From assembly GCA_037447655.1 (NCBI GenBank), contig JBBHKE010001501.1:61001-125000 (forward strand): a DNA stretch of 64,000 nucleotides, given 5' to 3'. Shown in pieces: positions 43,793 through 55,500 of the stretch. The position numbers and the translations under genes were made by a program. Position 1 is the first letter of the stretch. Every line of letters begins with the position of its first letter. The notes below the pieces were generated by a model, which saw only the letters and a program-made list of their open reading frames with translations, had not been told where the DNA came from and did no database searches. Source of the DNA: Zygnema cylindricum (Eukaryota > Streptophyta > Zygnematophyceae > Zygnematales > Zygnemataceae).

Positions 43793-45581
43793 TTCGATCT
43801 CTCCAACATTTCCCGAAACTCCGATGTAGTACCCTAAAATTCACCAAATTCAGGCGACGACACCATGTCGTCGCAGGTCCATAGGTTGGACTCACAACAC
43901 AACTAGCCGTCATAACGACACGAGGTGGAAGATGGAAAGAACAAGGCATACACAAACATTCAATATGAGGGAGTTACAATCAAATATAAAATATTTATTA
44001 AGAAAAATTCAATTACAAACAATGGGAAACAGCCCTACAAAAATTAGGAACCGGGGTTTGATATATGAAGGTAACGACAATGGTAAAAACTCTTACTTGT
44101 ACGGTACACCCCCGTAAAATGTTGTAGGAACTTCTTGACAGTCTTCGGGATGAGCAGTACCTTGCCATTTTCGTGACAGTCGGCGATCATCCAATTGATT
44201 ACTCGAAGTCGAGTAATCTTCGTTGAAACTTGTTGAACTTTTCGGATCGACACCGAGACGTTCCCGTACTTATCACACGATGAGTCCAAATTTCTGTTAA
44301 TATCGCCTTCCACGAAAGGGTCCACGTCGGGTGATTCCAGTTCTTCACTCGGTGGGTTGGGTCCTTGGGTTTCGCAACCATCCATGTCCTCTACGGCAAG
44401 AGGTGGCAATAATCCATCCGTAGCGGTGTTTTTAGCCGCGAAAAACGAGGTAATATGGGAAGTAATGGGCCACATATTTGCAAATATACAAAAAAAGCCT
44501 TGATAAAAAAAGGATACAAATGAAATAATATGGATGCAAAAGCCTACGTAAATGGAGAATGTGGTAAGAGAGTGCCATTGATGGGCTGAACGCCGGATAT
44601 ATATACCAAAAAAACCAAAAAAATATTGGGACAAAAAGGAGGGAAACCTTTCCTCAAAATTTCGGTGTTCAAAATTTGAATTTTAACATTTGGCGTGTCA
44701 GTGAGTTATCCCAATATTTTAGACGACACAGAGAAAGCGGGAAAGTTTCATATTTTTCGTCAGTTTTGAGGGAGGGAGTATACACGTGGAAGCGACGGAC
44801 GATTTTCATGAAAGAGCCATGGCAACTGCCTGCTCCTAATTGTATGTACGGAACGTTTTTGGAATGGCGGCGGGTATGAAAAGCGGTTTTTGTCACGTCG
44901 TGCTGGAGCCGTAATGTTTGCGTGGATGTAAAATTGACCACGTGTAATTTTAAGCGACCAATCAAAATAAGCTTGAGACGAGGTGGTTGTTGTGATTGTA
45001 CATTTAGGACCAATTTAGAATAAGAGTGTACTCTAATACGTCATAACATTAACGCTAATACCGGTCACAACCCAAAGAAACAAACGGAAGTGCAACCATT
45101 TTAGAGTTAACACACATATTAGCATTAACTCACTCTGATAAAACAAAACATCGCGACATTATTAGCGTAAAGAACCCTTATTAACGTACAGTATCGAGGT
45201 ACAACGGACAAGCGACAAACTTTTTATACAACAAGCGTTGCGTAAACATTATATCCGTACAAATTACACTTCTTACAACTGGACCAAAAATGCAAATTTT
45301 AAGGCGTAGCGTCCACGCTTAACTGTGGTAAATTAGTCTGCCATGTAGGTACGGATGTTTTTCGTGACGGCGTACGATTTCAAAAAAAATGTACGGGTAC
45401 ATATATTAGCGTATACATGTTTGCGACCGGCATTTATATTTTCAGAGACCCAAATTAGCATTATTAAACAATTAGAATGTATGTTTTTTTTCGAAATTTT
45501 CGAATTCTTAATTAGCGTACACCACTGTAATTTATAGTGTACGCTAAAGAAACTTCTACGCTAATAGCGATTGGCGGTGTA

Positions 45582-46048
45582 CAGTACTGTAGCGTTCATA
45601 ATTCTAATTTATGATATTTTTGAATAGTGTGGTGTACGGACATGCCATTTCGTACAGAATGGTACTTTGTTAAGTAAAAAAGTACGAAACATAGATTAAA
45701 ATAATCGCGATCGCATGTAAAACTACACTCAGAATAAGCGACATAATAATATCGTACCTATTTTAGTGTAAAGATATGTGTGGCAAAATAATTATTCGCG
45801 CGAACACCCAAATTATAATAATGAAAATATTAGAGTCAAAGGACGCGACAGTGTACGATTTGTCAGATTTTGTACTTTTACCTATTTTACTGTGAATATC
45901 CTGATGGCAGATATGTCTTACCAAAATTAGAATTAATGATCAATTAGTATTAAACATTTTTTTCAAAACAAATGAAAATCGTAACTAGTGTTAATAACGC
46001 TAATTATTTTTTAACACTAATAATTTCTCAACGCTAATAACGATTGAC
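45582..46048. mobile_element. Truncated TA-type MITE
   Basis: Right-end sequence ACGCTAATAACGATTGACGAGG (about 46022-46048) and internal blocks (AATAGTGTGGTGTACGG; TTTTGTACTTTTACCTATTTTA) match the right two thirds of the MITE at 49996-50542. The left end is missing where the 9.1-kb element ends. Confidence 0.6.
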
Positions 46049-47028
46049 GAGGTAGCGTCATTCGCTAACCAAGGAGACTCCAATTGGAACAACAAGGGGA
46101 GACCACAACACTGCCCGTCGCATTAGAGTTTAAGGATTTATTACTTTATTAGGGTTATAGCGAGATTACAATTTATAATACTACAGTAACGTAATGGAGG
46201 GAAACGTGGCATATTTTCATCCACTTCCTGGAATAGTGTCGCTGTCGACACAATTTTGTGTGAAAAATACTTGCGACCTAATTAGTGTTACAAACTCTAA
46301 TAACGACGGGCAGCGCACATCATAAAAGGTTAACAAAATAAAAACAGTCCAGCGCAGGACCGCACTGCTATGAAACGACAAATCTAGAGCGCAACTGAAA
46401 ACTGATTTGCGAATCCGTTTATATATTTTTACACGTGGCAGCGCGCCGATGCTTAATCGATACAAAAACGATCGAAGATTAGTGCACATTTTCGTCAAGG
46501 GGGGCGTAGGCCGTAAGTTCGTCCCTGGGTATATTATTAGGTTTAAACCGTATATTTTACTTTATTTAGAATTTGGTAACTTTAAATTGTTTGAGTCGTA
46601 CACATTGCTAATTATGTGCACACGTGTCGGAGACCGTTTAGAGACCGCCGTTCGCATTGTAAGGATCTTAACATTTTTCAATCGAAACCGTTAAATCAGC
46701 AAACAGATAAGTGTGCACGGAGAAAATCTGGAGAGACGTTCAGGCAAACGTTGTTACCGAATTGTTTTCAAAATTTTATCAGCTTTGTCTTCATCTGTCG
46801 GCGTAACACGTTACCGTTCACTTAGGAGGCCACTCGTGTGACGTTATTACTACAGTACACCGTGAATCGCTATTAGTGTTAACCCTAGTAGCAATTCAAG
46901 GTGAACTGTAGAAAGAACTGTACCATGACGGAACTCTATGCCATGTGTTCGTCTACATGGTTGCTGCCACCCGTCATAACGTCACGGCGCATGGCGAGAC
47001 GCACGGTCACGCGCATAGCGTGACGCTA
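46049..47028. other. No recognisable gene; one isolated MITE end
   Basis: No coding signal was recognised. An isolated CACCGTGAATCGCTATTAGTG preceded by TA starts at 46858, an end of the same MITE superfamily with no partner end identified. Confidence 0.4.
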
Positions 47029-47242
47029 CACCGTGTATGGCTATAACTGTTAATAATTTTCTAGCTTAAAACATATTTTCTCCGTACACACTTGTCTTAT
47101 TATCACATGGAGACCGCCAATCGGAAGGTGAGAATCTTGGCTTTCAATCGTAACCGTTAGTTCTACAATCCGACAAGTGTGTGCGAAGAAAATATGTTTT
47201 AAGTCGAAAAAAAAGCATTAACACTAAAAGCGATATACGGTG
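47029..47242. mobile_element. Intact 214-bp mariner-like MITE (empty-site reference)
   Basis: TA (47027-47028), CACCGTGTATGG ... CGATATACGGTG, TA (47243-47244). Internally, TTAAAACATATTTTCTCCG and its inverted partner GAAGAAAATATGTTTTAA form a long foldback. It matches 16830-17704 but lacks the Harbinger insertion. Confidence 0.82.
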
Positions 47243-47602
47243 TACTGTTCCGAATCCTATATTTTTCAAAATTGTTTTTAAAGGAAAATAGGAAATCATT
47301 CAGTCATTACTGTTGTATATCGTATTGTTGCCTATCGTATTATAGCAGCGTGATCATGTGGTGTTATCGTACACATTGCCATCTACTGTAGCTTTATTGC
47401 GCGCTACGATATCGACTAGGGTGTGTACTTGTAGTACTGGAAGCACAGTACTGTACTGTAGAATACCTGCAGAAGGAACTGCTGACGTAAACAAACAATA
47501 AAAACAAAAAAATATACAGAAAAAACAAAAAAAAACAAAATTATCATACAAAATGTGAGACGGACTACAGTACCGTAGCGGTCTCAACTGGAGATCACGG
47601 TA

Positions 47603-48103
47603 CACCGCGCATCGTAATTAGAGTAATGAAAAAATTAGAGTAAAAAAAGAGAAAAAAATAATTAGAGTAATTTACTTTAATTTATGTGATAGAACTGTTT
47701 CAAAAAGGAATTTACTCTAATTTATGCGGTGTACTCTAATTTGGCAAGCAAATATCCTCTACTATAAATAAGGTATTCGTACAGAATCTGAAAAAACGTA
47801 CAGTTTATCGTCACTATGACGTTTGCACTACGCGGTTTGTTAAAACGCATTTACATGATAACGGCCTGTTTTAAATCATTATTTGTACTTTTTAACTTAT
47901 AAAAGTACAATTTTGCACAGTCGGACGTCGTCCGTACTCCACACTATTTAAAACGAGCCTATATTAGAATTAAAAACGCTAATTAAACCTTACATTAAAT
48001 AGCATAATGAAAAAATTAGAATCATTTACTCTATTTCATGTGATGGAGTCGAAATTTCGAGCGACCGAATTAGAGTAATTTACTCTAATTACGATCCGCG
48101 GTG
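47603..48103 (+). mobile_element. 501-bp TA-type MITE, copy A
   Basis: Starts CACCGCGCATCGTAATTAG after TA (47601-47602) and ends CTAATTACGATCCGCGGTG before TA (48104-48105). It is non-coding. Copy B lies 7 bases away in the opposite orientation; copy C at 62625-63880 has the same orientation as A. Confidence 0.9.
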
Positions 48104-48110
48104 TACAGTA

Positions 48111-48611
48111 CACCACGAATCGTAATTAGAGTAAATTACTCTAATTCGGTCGCACGAAATTTCGACTCTATCACATGAAATAGAGTAAATGATTCTATTT
48201 TTTTCATTATTCTTTTTAAGGTAAAGTTAAATTAGCGTTTTTGATTCTAATATAGGTTCGTTTTAAATACTGTGGAGTACGGACGACCTCCGACCGTGCA
48301 AAATTGTACTTTATGAAGTAAAAAAGTACAAATAATGATTTAATACAGGCCGTTATCATGTAACTGCGTTTTAACAAACCGCGTAGTGCAAACGTCATAG
48401 TGACGATAAACTGTACATTTTGACAAATTCTGTACGAATACCTTATTTACAGTAGAGGATATTAGCGTGCCAAATTAGAATACTTAAATAAATTAGAGTA
48501 AACTTCATAGTTGAAAAAGCTCTATCACATAAATTAGCGTTCATTACTCTAATTGTTTTTTTTTGTTTTTGTACTCTAATTTTTTCATTACTCTAATTAC
48601 GATTCGCGGTG
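48111..48611 (-). mobile_element. 501-bp TA-type MITE, copy B (inverted)
   Basis: Starts CACCACGAATCGTAATTAG after TA and ends CTAATTACGATTCGCGGTG before TA (48612-48613). It is nearly the reverse complement of 47603-48103 and exactly the same length, so the pair forms a palindrome of about 1 kb around the 7-base spacer TACAGTA. Confidence 0.9.
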
Positions 48612-48840
48612 TAGTGTAAAATGCGGACTGCTTACCAAGCGTCCAATAAAAAGTCAATATCCCTCCAGGGTATCCGGCAAAGCCCGAATGCTTTGTCGTT
48701 TTTTGTCTTCAGTTAGTTACATAATCTGTGACGTAGATAAAAGAGTTCAGAATATATCCCCGTATTGTACGCACCAAATGGCCGTAGTGCGCTAAGACTC
48801 TTATTGGGTAGGAACTAGGCAGCAAAAAAACAGTTCACTA
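48612..48840. other. Short unassigned spacer
   Basis: Unique sequence between MITEs; nothing recognised. Confidence 0.4.
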
Positions 48841-49965
48841 CACCGCCAATCACTATTAGCGTAGAAGTTTCTTTAGAATATAGGAATAATTACAGTGATT
48901 TACGCTAATTAGGAATTTGAAAATTTTCAAAAAAAAACCATACATTCTAATTGTTTGCTAATGCTTATTTGGGCCTTTGAAAAAAAAATGTCGGTCGCAA
49001 ACATGCTTACACTAATATAGGTACTTGTACAAAATCTAACAAATCATACACAAATCGTACGTTCACACAGTCGAAACGTGGTTGTTGAACGAATATGTGC
49101 GAACGTGATATTTGACAACCCGATTTTATCCCCTTTTTAGAGCGCATATTCTCATTTGCTAAAACTCATTAATTGTACTTTTTCACTTAAAAAGGTACAA
49201 TTTTGTACGGTCTGAAACTTACCGTACATCAGACTATTTAAATGAAAACGTACTTTCATTTTACGCTAATTGGACAAAAAACCATAAATGGCGTAAAGGA
49301 AAAAACAGAATAATTTATGCTACACCACGAATCGTTATTAGACTTATGTACTCTATATCGGCGCCCCAAAATTTTGACATTGATACCCGAAATACAGTGA
49401 TTGATTATAATTTATCCGTGACCTTAATTACGGTTCTTGTGAATTAGCGTCAATGGTGTCACCGTAGATATTTATCGAATAGTGAGGTGTATGGAGGGTG
49501 GTTGTTCGTACATCATTGTACTTCGTTACCAAAAATTGCACGAAAATTGTTGTTTACTTATGTCGGTTACATACAAAACTACGCTTATAATTAACTCGTA
49601 CCTACTTTAGTGTATAAGTATGAAGACGTAATGATTGTTCATCCGCAAACCTAAATTATAATTGTGGATTCATTACAATGGAATGACAAGTCATGGTAGG
49701 GATTGTCAGATGTTGTACTTCTACCTATTTTAACATGTATGTCATAACGGCAGATCCCGCACACCTAAATCAGCATTAAGGAGAAATTACAATTAAACAT
49801 TTTTTTGACAATGGTATTGATACACAAATTAGCACCAATGACACTAATTTATTATTTATACTTATTATTTCTATAGTCTAATAACGATTCACAGTGTTGT
49901 TAATAATTTGGAAAAAAAAAACGGGACAGAATTAGCGTTCAATACGCTAATAGCGATTGGCAGAG
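48841..49965. mobile_element. TA-type MITE with the ends of the 9.1-kb element, carrying a nested MITE
   Basis: TA (48839-48840) then CACCGCCAATCACTATTAGCG; right end TACGCTAATAGCGATTGGC...AG then TA (49966-49967). Excluding the nested 49323-49896 element it is about 550 bp. Read in reverse complement, its first ~340 bp align with 36492-36826 and its last ~260 bp with 45325-45579. Confidence 0.75.
49323..49896. mobile_element. Nested TA-type MITE, second subfamily
   Basis: TA (49321-49322), CACCACGAATCGTTATTAGAC ... GTCTAATAACGATTCACAGTG, then TT where TA is expected. It interrupts the 48841-49965 MITE at a TA. It is closely related to 49996-50542; shared phrases include AATTTTGACATTGATACCCG. 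Confidence 0.78.
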
Positions 49966-49995
49966 TACTGTTCAAGTGTTCAAAACGGTACTGTA

Positions 49996-50542
49996 CACCG
50001 TGAATTGTTATTAAACTTATGTACTCTATATCGCCCCCCCAAAATTTTGACATTGATACCCGAAATACAATGACTGATTTTATTTTATCCGCGACGTTAA
50101 TCACGGTTCTTGTGAATTAGCGTCAATGGAATTACCGTACTTATTTCATGAATAGTGTGGTGTACGAAATGTGTTTGCTGGTACAAAACTGTACTCGAAA
50201 ATCGTACGGAAAGTGTAGTTAACTTTTGTCGGTTGCATACCGAACTGCGCTTAGAATACACGTGGGGTCGAGTTTGCGACAAACGCGTTCGCAAACCCAA
50301 ATTATAATTATGGATTAATTACATTGAAAGGACGCGGCGTGGTACGGACTGTCAGATTTTGTACTTTTACCTATTTTAACGTATATTCAATGACGGCATA
50401 TTCTGTATACCTAAATCAACGTTATAGAGAAATTACAATTAAACATTTTTTTCATAATGGTTTTGATACACAAATTAAAATCAATGACACTAATTTATTA
50501 TTGATACTAATAATTTTTATAGTCCAATAACGATTCACGGTG
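49996..50542. mobile_element. TA-type MITE, second subfamily, intact
   Basis: TA (49994-49995), CACCGTGAATTGTTATTAAAC ... CCAATAACGATTCACGGTG, TA (50543-50544), 547 bp. It is non-coding. A truncated relative sits inside the gypsy element at 56001-56112. Confidence 0.85.
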
Positions 50543-50544
50543 TA

Positions 50545-51387
50545 GTTTTCAGGTAAAAAAATCGATGGCCCGCATGGCCATACGTAAAAAGCTTTAGACC
50601 AACAACTATTCGCCGCGTGACCTGAACAAACAAGAGAGAAAACGGAAAAACAAACATATGGGATATATTATAGTTTTCGGTTGTTTTACTAATCGTCGAA
50701 TAGTTCCGGGAATATTCGGGAACTTGGTCCTTTACGGTTTACGCGGTACACCGAAATCGCAAAGTTATGGTTACGGTAGTGACCTTTTAAAGCGTGGAAT
50801 CTTAACCGTCCATTTTCCAATTATTTGTTTGGAAATGGACGGCCGTGCGGATTTTTCTTTCTTCCATTTCTTTATTATTATCACTTATTATTGAATTTCG
50901 GTTTGGAAACAGAAAGGTGCATGGTTTATCAATGGCCACAAAATCTGCTTTATATTAAATAAAAAGAAAAGGTCCTCGATATTCCACACTATGGTGCCCA
51001 TCGTTATTAGCTTCAATAGAAAGATACGTTTGTATTGTCAAAAACGGGATGGTTAAACCATCAAAATATAAAAATTGATTGAAAATAAAAGTCGTTGACA
51101 GCCGATATAGGTAAATGTAAAAAAACCCTAAGGACTAAAAACGTTAACCAACATCAAAAGCTTGAAATTATAAATTAAAATAAAAAACAAAAAAGAACAA
51201 ATACCAAACTATAAGAGCAATAACAACTAAACTAAAAACTTGATTCCATAAAATAAAGTGGGTCGTCGCCCCAAAGCATGCAATTGGGCCACGATAAAGG
51301 TCATAACTAAGACTACCGTTTATATGCATCAAGTGGCTCATAGGCATATCTCTCAATCCTCAACCATCATTCACCGCCGTGCCCTAC
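50545..51387. other. Unassigned intergenic sequence
   Basis: Nothing convincing was recognised. ATGGTGCCCATCGTTATTAGC near 50990 looks like a degenerate MITE end. Confidence 0.4.
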
Positions 51388-52362
51388 TGTAATATGATTT
51401 CTAACCTCTCATGAAAATCTCATTACTTCAATCAATTTCAACCACACATTCCACATATTGGAAAATACACATCCACGTTGGAAAGCACTCATATAAGGAT
51501 AAACTTTAAATTAGAAGAAACTTCTGTCCACATAACATTAGCTTGGTCTCTTGCCCTCGTGGCTTAACCCTTTTTTTAAAGTGTTTTCCTCTATTCACCA
51601 GTCTTAATAATTCTAACTCATAACTACTAAAACACTACTTAGTTTGTAAGAGATTTTAATGCCAAAATGCCAATGCTTCAATTTGGTTTTAATCGCTCAG
51701 GACCAAGATCAGTCAGAATTTCCACAAACTTTTCCAAAGGAAAAGATGTTTACTCTCCTCTTCGACTTCACTATTTATCCATCTTCGCCCTGGACTAGCC
51801 AAGCCGAGAGTCAACGCTTCGTTGAACAGGTTTTTCCTGGGACAATCATTGATCAGCAAGGACTCAAATTGACGAATGCAAAAAACTGCAAAATCCCTTA
51901 CTAACTACGTAGCATTTCTAACCAATCAAACGCTACGTTTCACTACGTAACATTTATGTGCAAAAGTGCACGCCAAACAAAACGCGACTTCGCACAACGT
52001 GCATCGCAAATTTCGCACGCGAAACTTTTTACGGAATTCCATTAACTAAAAGTGACGTTTCGTACTAAAAATTGTACGAAACGAACCATCGTGGGTACTA
52101 AACGAAATATTGATTTCGTTTAGTATTTTATAAACGTACGCCTTAAGTTCCACGGATAAGTTGACCCTTAACCCGTAAAAATGAACACCCAATCGTTATT
52201 TTGACCTCGCGCTGTCGCCTAAATACACCAATCACTATATCTTTTAAAATACAACCCCAAATCCTGCGATTTTTTCGCGGACGTCTATCAAATTCAAAAA
52301 TTTATTTTCGTAATACTTAACTACACATTTACGAACAAGTTCGATCCACTATTAGTGCTACA
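51388..52362 (-). repeat. Gypsy 3' LTR
   Basis: 975 bp, similar along its length to 57171-58119, including CATTCCACATATTGG, GTCTCTTGCCCTCGTGGC and AACCAATCAAACGCTACG. Confidence 0.9.
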
Positions 52363-52374
52363 TCATCCCCTCCT
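52363..52374 (-). other. Gypsy polypurine tract
   Basis: Read on the minus strand this is AGGAGGGGATGA, immediately upstream of the 3' LTR. Confidence 0.65.
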
Positions 52375-52503
52375 TATATTTAACTAACCTCAGTTAAAAC
52401 ACATTTTATTCTTAAGACGCTACTTCTATATTATTATCCCTCCAATACCTTTGCAAAAACTCGGAATTTTTATCTTCTTAAGTTAACTTATCTTCTAGCC
52501 TTC

Positions 52504-55500
52504 CTAAATAATGCACTTGCCAGAATATAGTATTGCTGACCTTAAATGTTGACCAACCCAATCTTTTACCCATCTATGAACCTCACGTTCTATAATTATT
52601 GAAGGATCCAATTCCAATTCTCTTTCAGTTGGTCTAAGATTTGCTGGTTTTAACTTGCTGATGTGTATCACTAGATGAATTTTTGTTGAAGGCGGAAAGT
52701 CCAATTTTTGCAGCAACTGACGATATCATCTCGATTACAATAAATGGTCCTATGTACTTAGGAGCAAATTTCCTAGTAGGATCCGCTTGTCCCTCGATCT
52801 TGCACCTGTAATGAGTTGTTGAAAGCCAAACCTTGTCACCTGTGCTTACCATCCAATCACCCCGTTTGCGGTTAGTGTTTAGTTCTTGCCTTCTTTGTGC
52901 CTCCACTAATGCTTCCTGGACTGTTTTCCAAACCGTTTGAATGTATTCCCAAAATTCCGTTCTATAACCCCTATTCTCTCGAGTTACCCCTGTTATTAAG
53001 TATAATGCTTCTCTCGGTTGGTATCCGTATGCAACTTCAAACGGTGAGAATCTCGCACTAGCATGTTCACATGAATTGTATTCAAATTCCATTAATGGCA
53101 GTTTAGATTCCCATGTGTTTTGAACCCCACTGCAAACAGTCCTAAGCATTTTCTGTAGTGTACAGTTCATCCTTTGTGTCTGTCCATCTGTCTGAGGATG
53201 ATAAGAGGTACTCATTTTTCATTCAGTGCCTAAAATTTTGCTGCAATTCTTTCTAAAATGCAGACGTAAATTTAGAATCCCTGTCACTGACTATAGACAG
53301 GGGAACTCCATGATGTCTGACCACGTTGTCAAAATATAACTTTGCAATACCTACAACTGAATGAGTAGTTTTGCAAGGGATAAAGATTGCCATTTTACTG
53401 AACCTATCAACTACAACCATGATACTCTTATTTGTTCTAGATGTAGTTGGCAACCTCACAATAAAATCCATACTGACACATTCCAATGGTCTTTCAGGGA
53501 TATCCAACGGTTTAAGAGACCCCTAGGTTTTTGGTTACTAGGTTTGCTCTGCTGGTAAGAGACAGTTTTCTACGTGTTTCGACACCGTTTTTGCCATCCC
53601 GGGCCAAAACAATCTACTCTGCAAACGGCTTAAAAATTTTATCTCGACCTAGATGTCCTAAATGCTCATGAGCTTCTTGTAATAGTTGTTTTCTTAAGTC
53701 CCACTTTAGGAATGCATAATCTATCCCCTATTTGCAGATACAAAAAACCGTCCTTTAGAGTGAAGTTTTTGACATGCCTCTCATTCAATGGGTCAAAATT
53801 CCCTCCCGAAACATTTTTGCAAATCACAGCAAAATATGGATCTTTATCATAACCATTTCTAACATAAATTAAAAACAATTCATCTTGAACCATAACACTT
53901 ATTTCAAAAAATCTACTTAAAAGATTTGCGACTACGTTTTTCTTTCCATGAATATGTTTGACATTAAATTTGAAGTATACCAATTTCTGCATCCACCTAA
54001 CTTGTCTGTCAGTCATAATCTGTGCATCACTTTATCTTTGTAGATAGGAGAGTGCTTTTTTATCAGAATGAACTAAAAATTCTTTATTATGCAAATAACA
54101 ACGCCATTTCACTAATGATTGAAAAATTGCAAGTAATTTGTTTTCCTGAGATGGATAGTTCTTTTCAGCATCATTGAATTTTCTGGACTCAAAAGCATTA
54201 GGGTTAAAAATTTTACCAACTTTTTGACTTATGACTGCACCTAGACCTTTATCAGATGCATCTGTAGTGATCAAAAATTCAAATTCCCCAGCAGGATCAA
54301 GATACACCAGTGTAGGGGCAGAGGTCAACTTCCCTTTTAGTTCTTCGAATGCTCTCTCGTGATCAGCTTCTCACACAAACGTCTCCTTCTCTCGTAGTAA
54401 ATCCGTCAAAGGTGCGGCGATTATACTTAAGTTCTTCATAAATTTCCTGCGATAAGTGGCCAATCTCAAAAATGATCTAACTTTCGTGACATTAGTAGGC
54501 TGCTTCCAATTTCGGATTGCAGTGATTTTGGATGGTGTGTTTTAACACCTTCTCCACTAACTAAATGTCCGAAAAATAATTGTTCACTTTTAAGAAAACT
54601 AGATTTTGACAATTTTTCCATATAATTTTCTTTCCCTTAACCTTTCCAACACTTTTCTTAAATGAATTACATGATGCTCTTAAGATTCACTGTAAATTAG
54701 AATATCATCTATAAACACGTGAACGAAATCATCTATGTAATCTGAAAAGGTTTGGTTCATTAAACTTTGGTAAGTAGGCGGTGCATTCGTTAAGCCGAAT
54801 GACATCACTATCTATTCAAAATGACCCACCCTAGTTCTGAAAGCAGTTTTATGAACATTCTCAGTTCTAATTGGCACATGATTAAAGCCACTACGCAAAT
54901 CAATCAAAGAAAATGATTTAGCGCATTTCAAACGATCTATCAAATCAGAAATTAAAGGTAACGGATACTTATCCTTCACCGTAATCTTGTTCAGACTACG
55001 GTAGTCGACACACATTCTCAACGTTTCGTGCAGCTTTTTTACGAAGAGAACTGGTGCTCTATACGGTGATTTGCTGGGCTGAAAATGTCCCTTCTCCAAA
55101 AGCTCTTTGATCTGTTTCTTTAACTCCTCCTGCTCAAAGAAGATTTTCTCATAAATTCTTATGATGGGAGGATTACATCCAAGTTCAAGGTTAATAACAT
55201 GTTCCACATCTCGAGAAGGTGGCCTCTCTAAGGGTAAGTCACTCGGAAAAACATCTTTAAATTCAAAAATTAAATCTTTAACAGCAGCATTAGATGTATT
55301 AATGTCAGTTACAAAATCAGATTTTTGTTTTTCAAGAGTTTTAGTGGTGTCTGATTTAAGGATGACATCAATGTTAGTGTTTTCTCCCCCCCCTTCATCA
55401 GTAACTACCTCAGTTACTAATAACAAGAAACCATGATTTGTTTTATCTTTTAAATGCTTTTTGAATTGTTTAGCAGAAATCAACCTTCCACTCCCAATTT

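Larger units (their letters stand above)
39503..44477 (-). pseudogene. Pogo/Tigger-like transposase, copy 2 (4 exons, inactivated)
   Basis: Exons in gene order: 44097-44477 (Met at 44477; RVINWMIADCHENGK, KTVKKFLQHF), 40858-41337 (KYQKARGWWVERV, then CWIQRFFEKHSIVARAQKGK, the CENP-B-like DNA-binding part), 40478-40727 (ENMDETHLIVNMDN, first catalytic Asp, then GFRGDEVV), and 39503-40226 (PKGWNDKTVFPQWIEEPR, FLDNCGGHN, QPADSF). Junctions are GT-AG and phases agree. The three Asp residues fit the DDD triad of pogo-like transposases, and pogo elements use TA targets, as seen here. A TAA precedes GFRGD, a TGA lies just before FLDNC, and a 2-base loss lies in the third exon, so this copy is dead. 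The first intron (about 2.8 kb) holds another reading frame on the same strand. Confidence 0.82.
36492..45579 (-). mobile_element. Large pogo-like (Tc1/mariner superfamily) transposon, copy 2, about 9.1 kb
   Basis: The ends CACCGCCAATCGCTATAAGCG (left) and CGCTAATAGCGATTGGCGGTG (right, inverted) are each flanked by TA (36490-36491 and 45580-45581). Inside lie a pyrimidine tract (37550-37930), a 51-bp palindromic array (38870-39165), a spliced pogo-like transposase on the minus strand (39503 to about 44477) and an acidic second reading frame (41888-43408). The left 335 bp and right 250 bp align in order with the two halves of the 48841-49965 MITE. The left end abuts truncated copy 1 at a TA, as expected if it inserted into copy 1, but copy 1 sequence does not resume at the right. 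Confidence 0.62.

Noticed and set aside
24864-45579. Clean nested insertion of copy 2 into copy 1
   Set aside because: The left junction at a TA fits, but copy 1 sequence does not resume after 45581, so simple nesting is not shown; deletion or tandem recombination must also have occurred.
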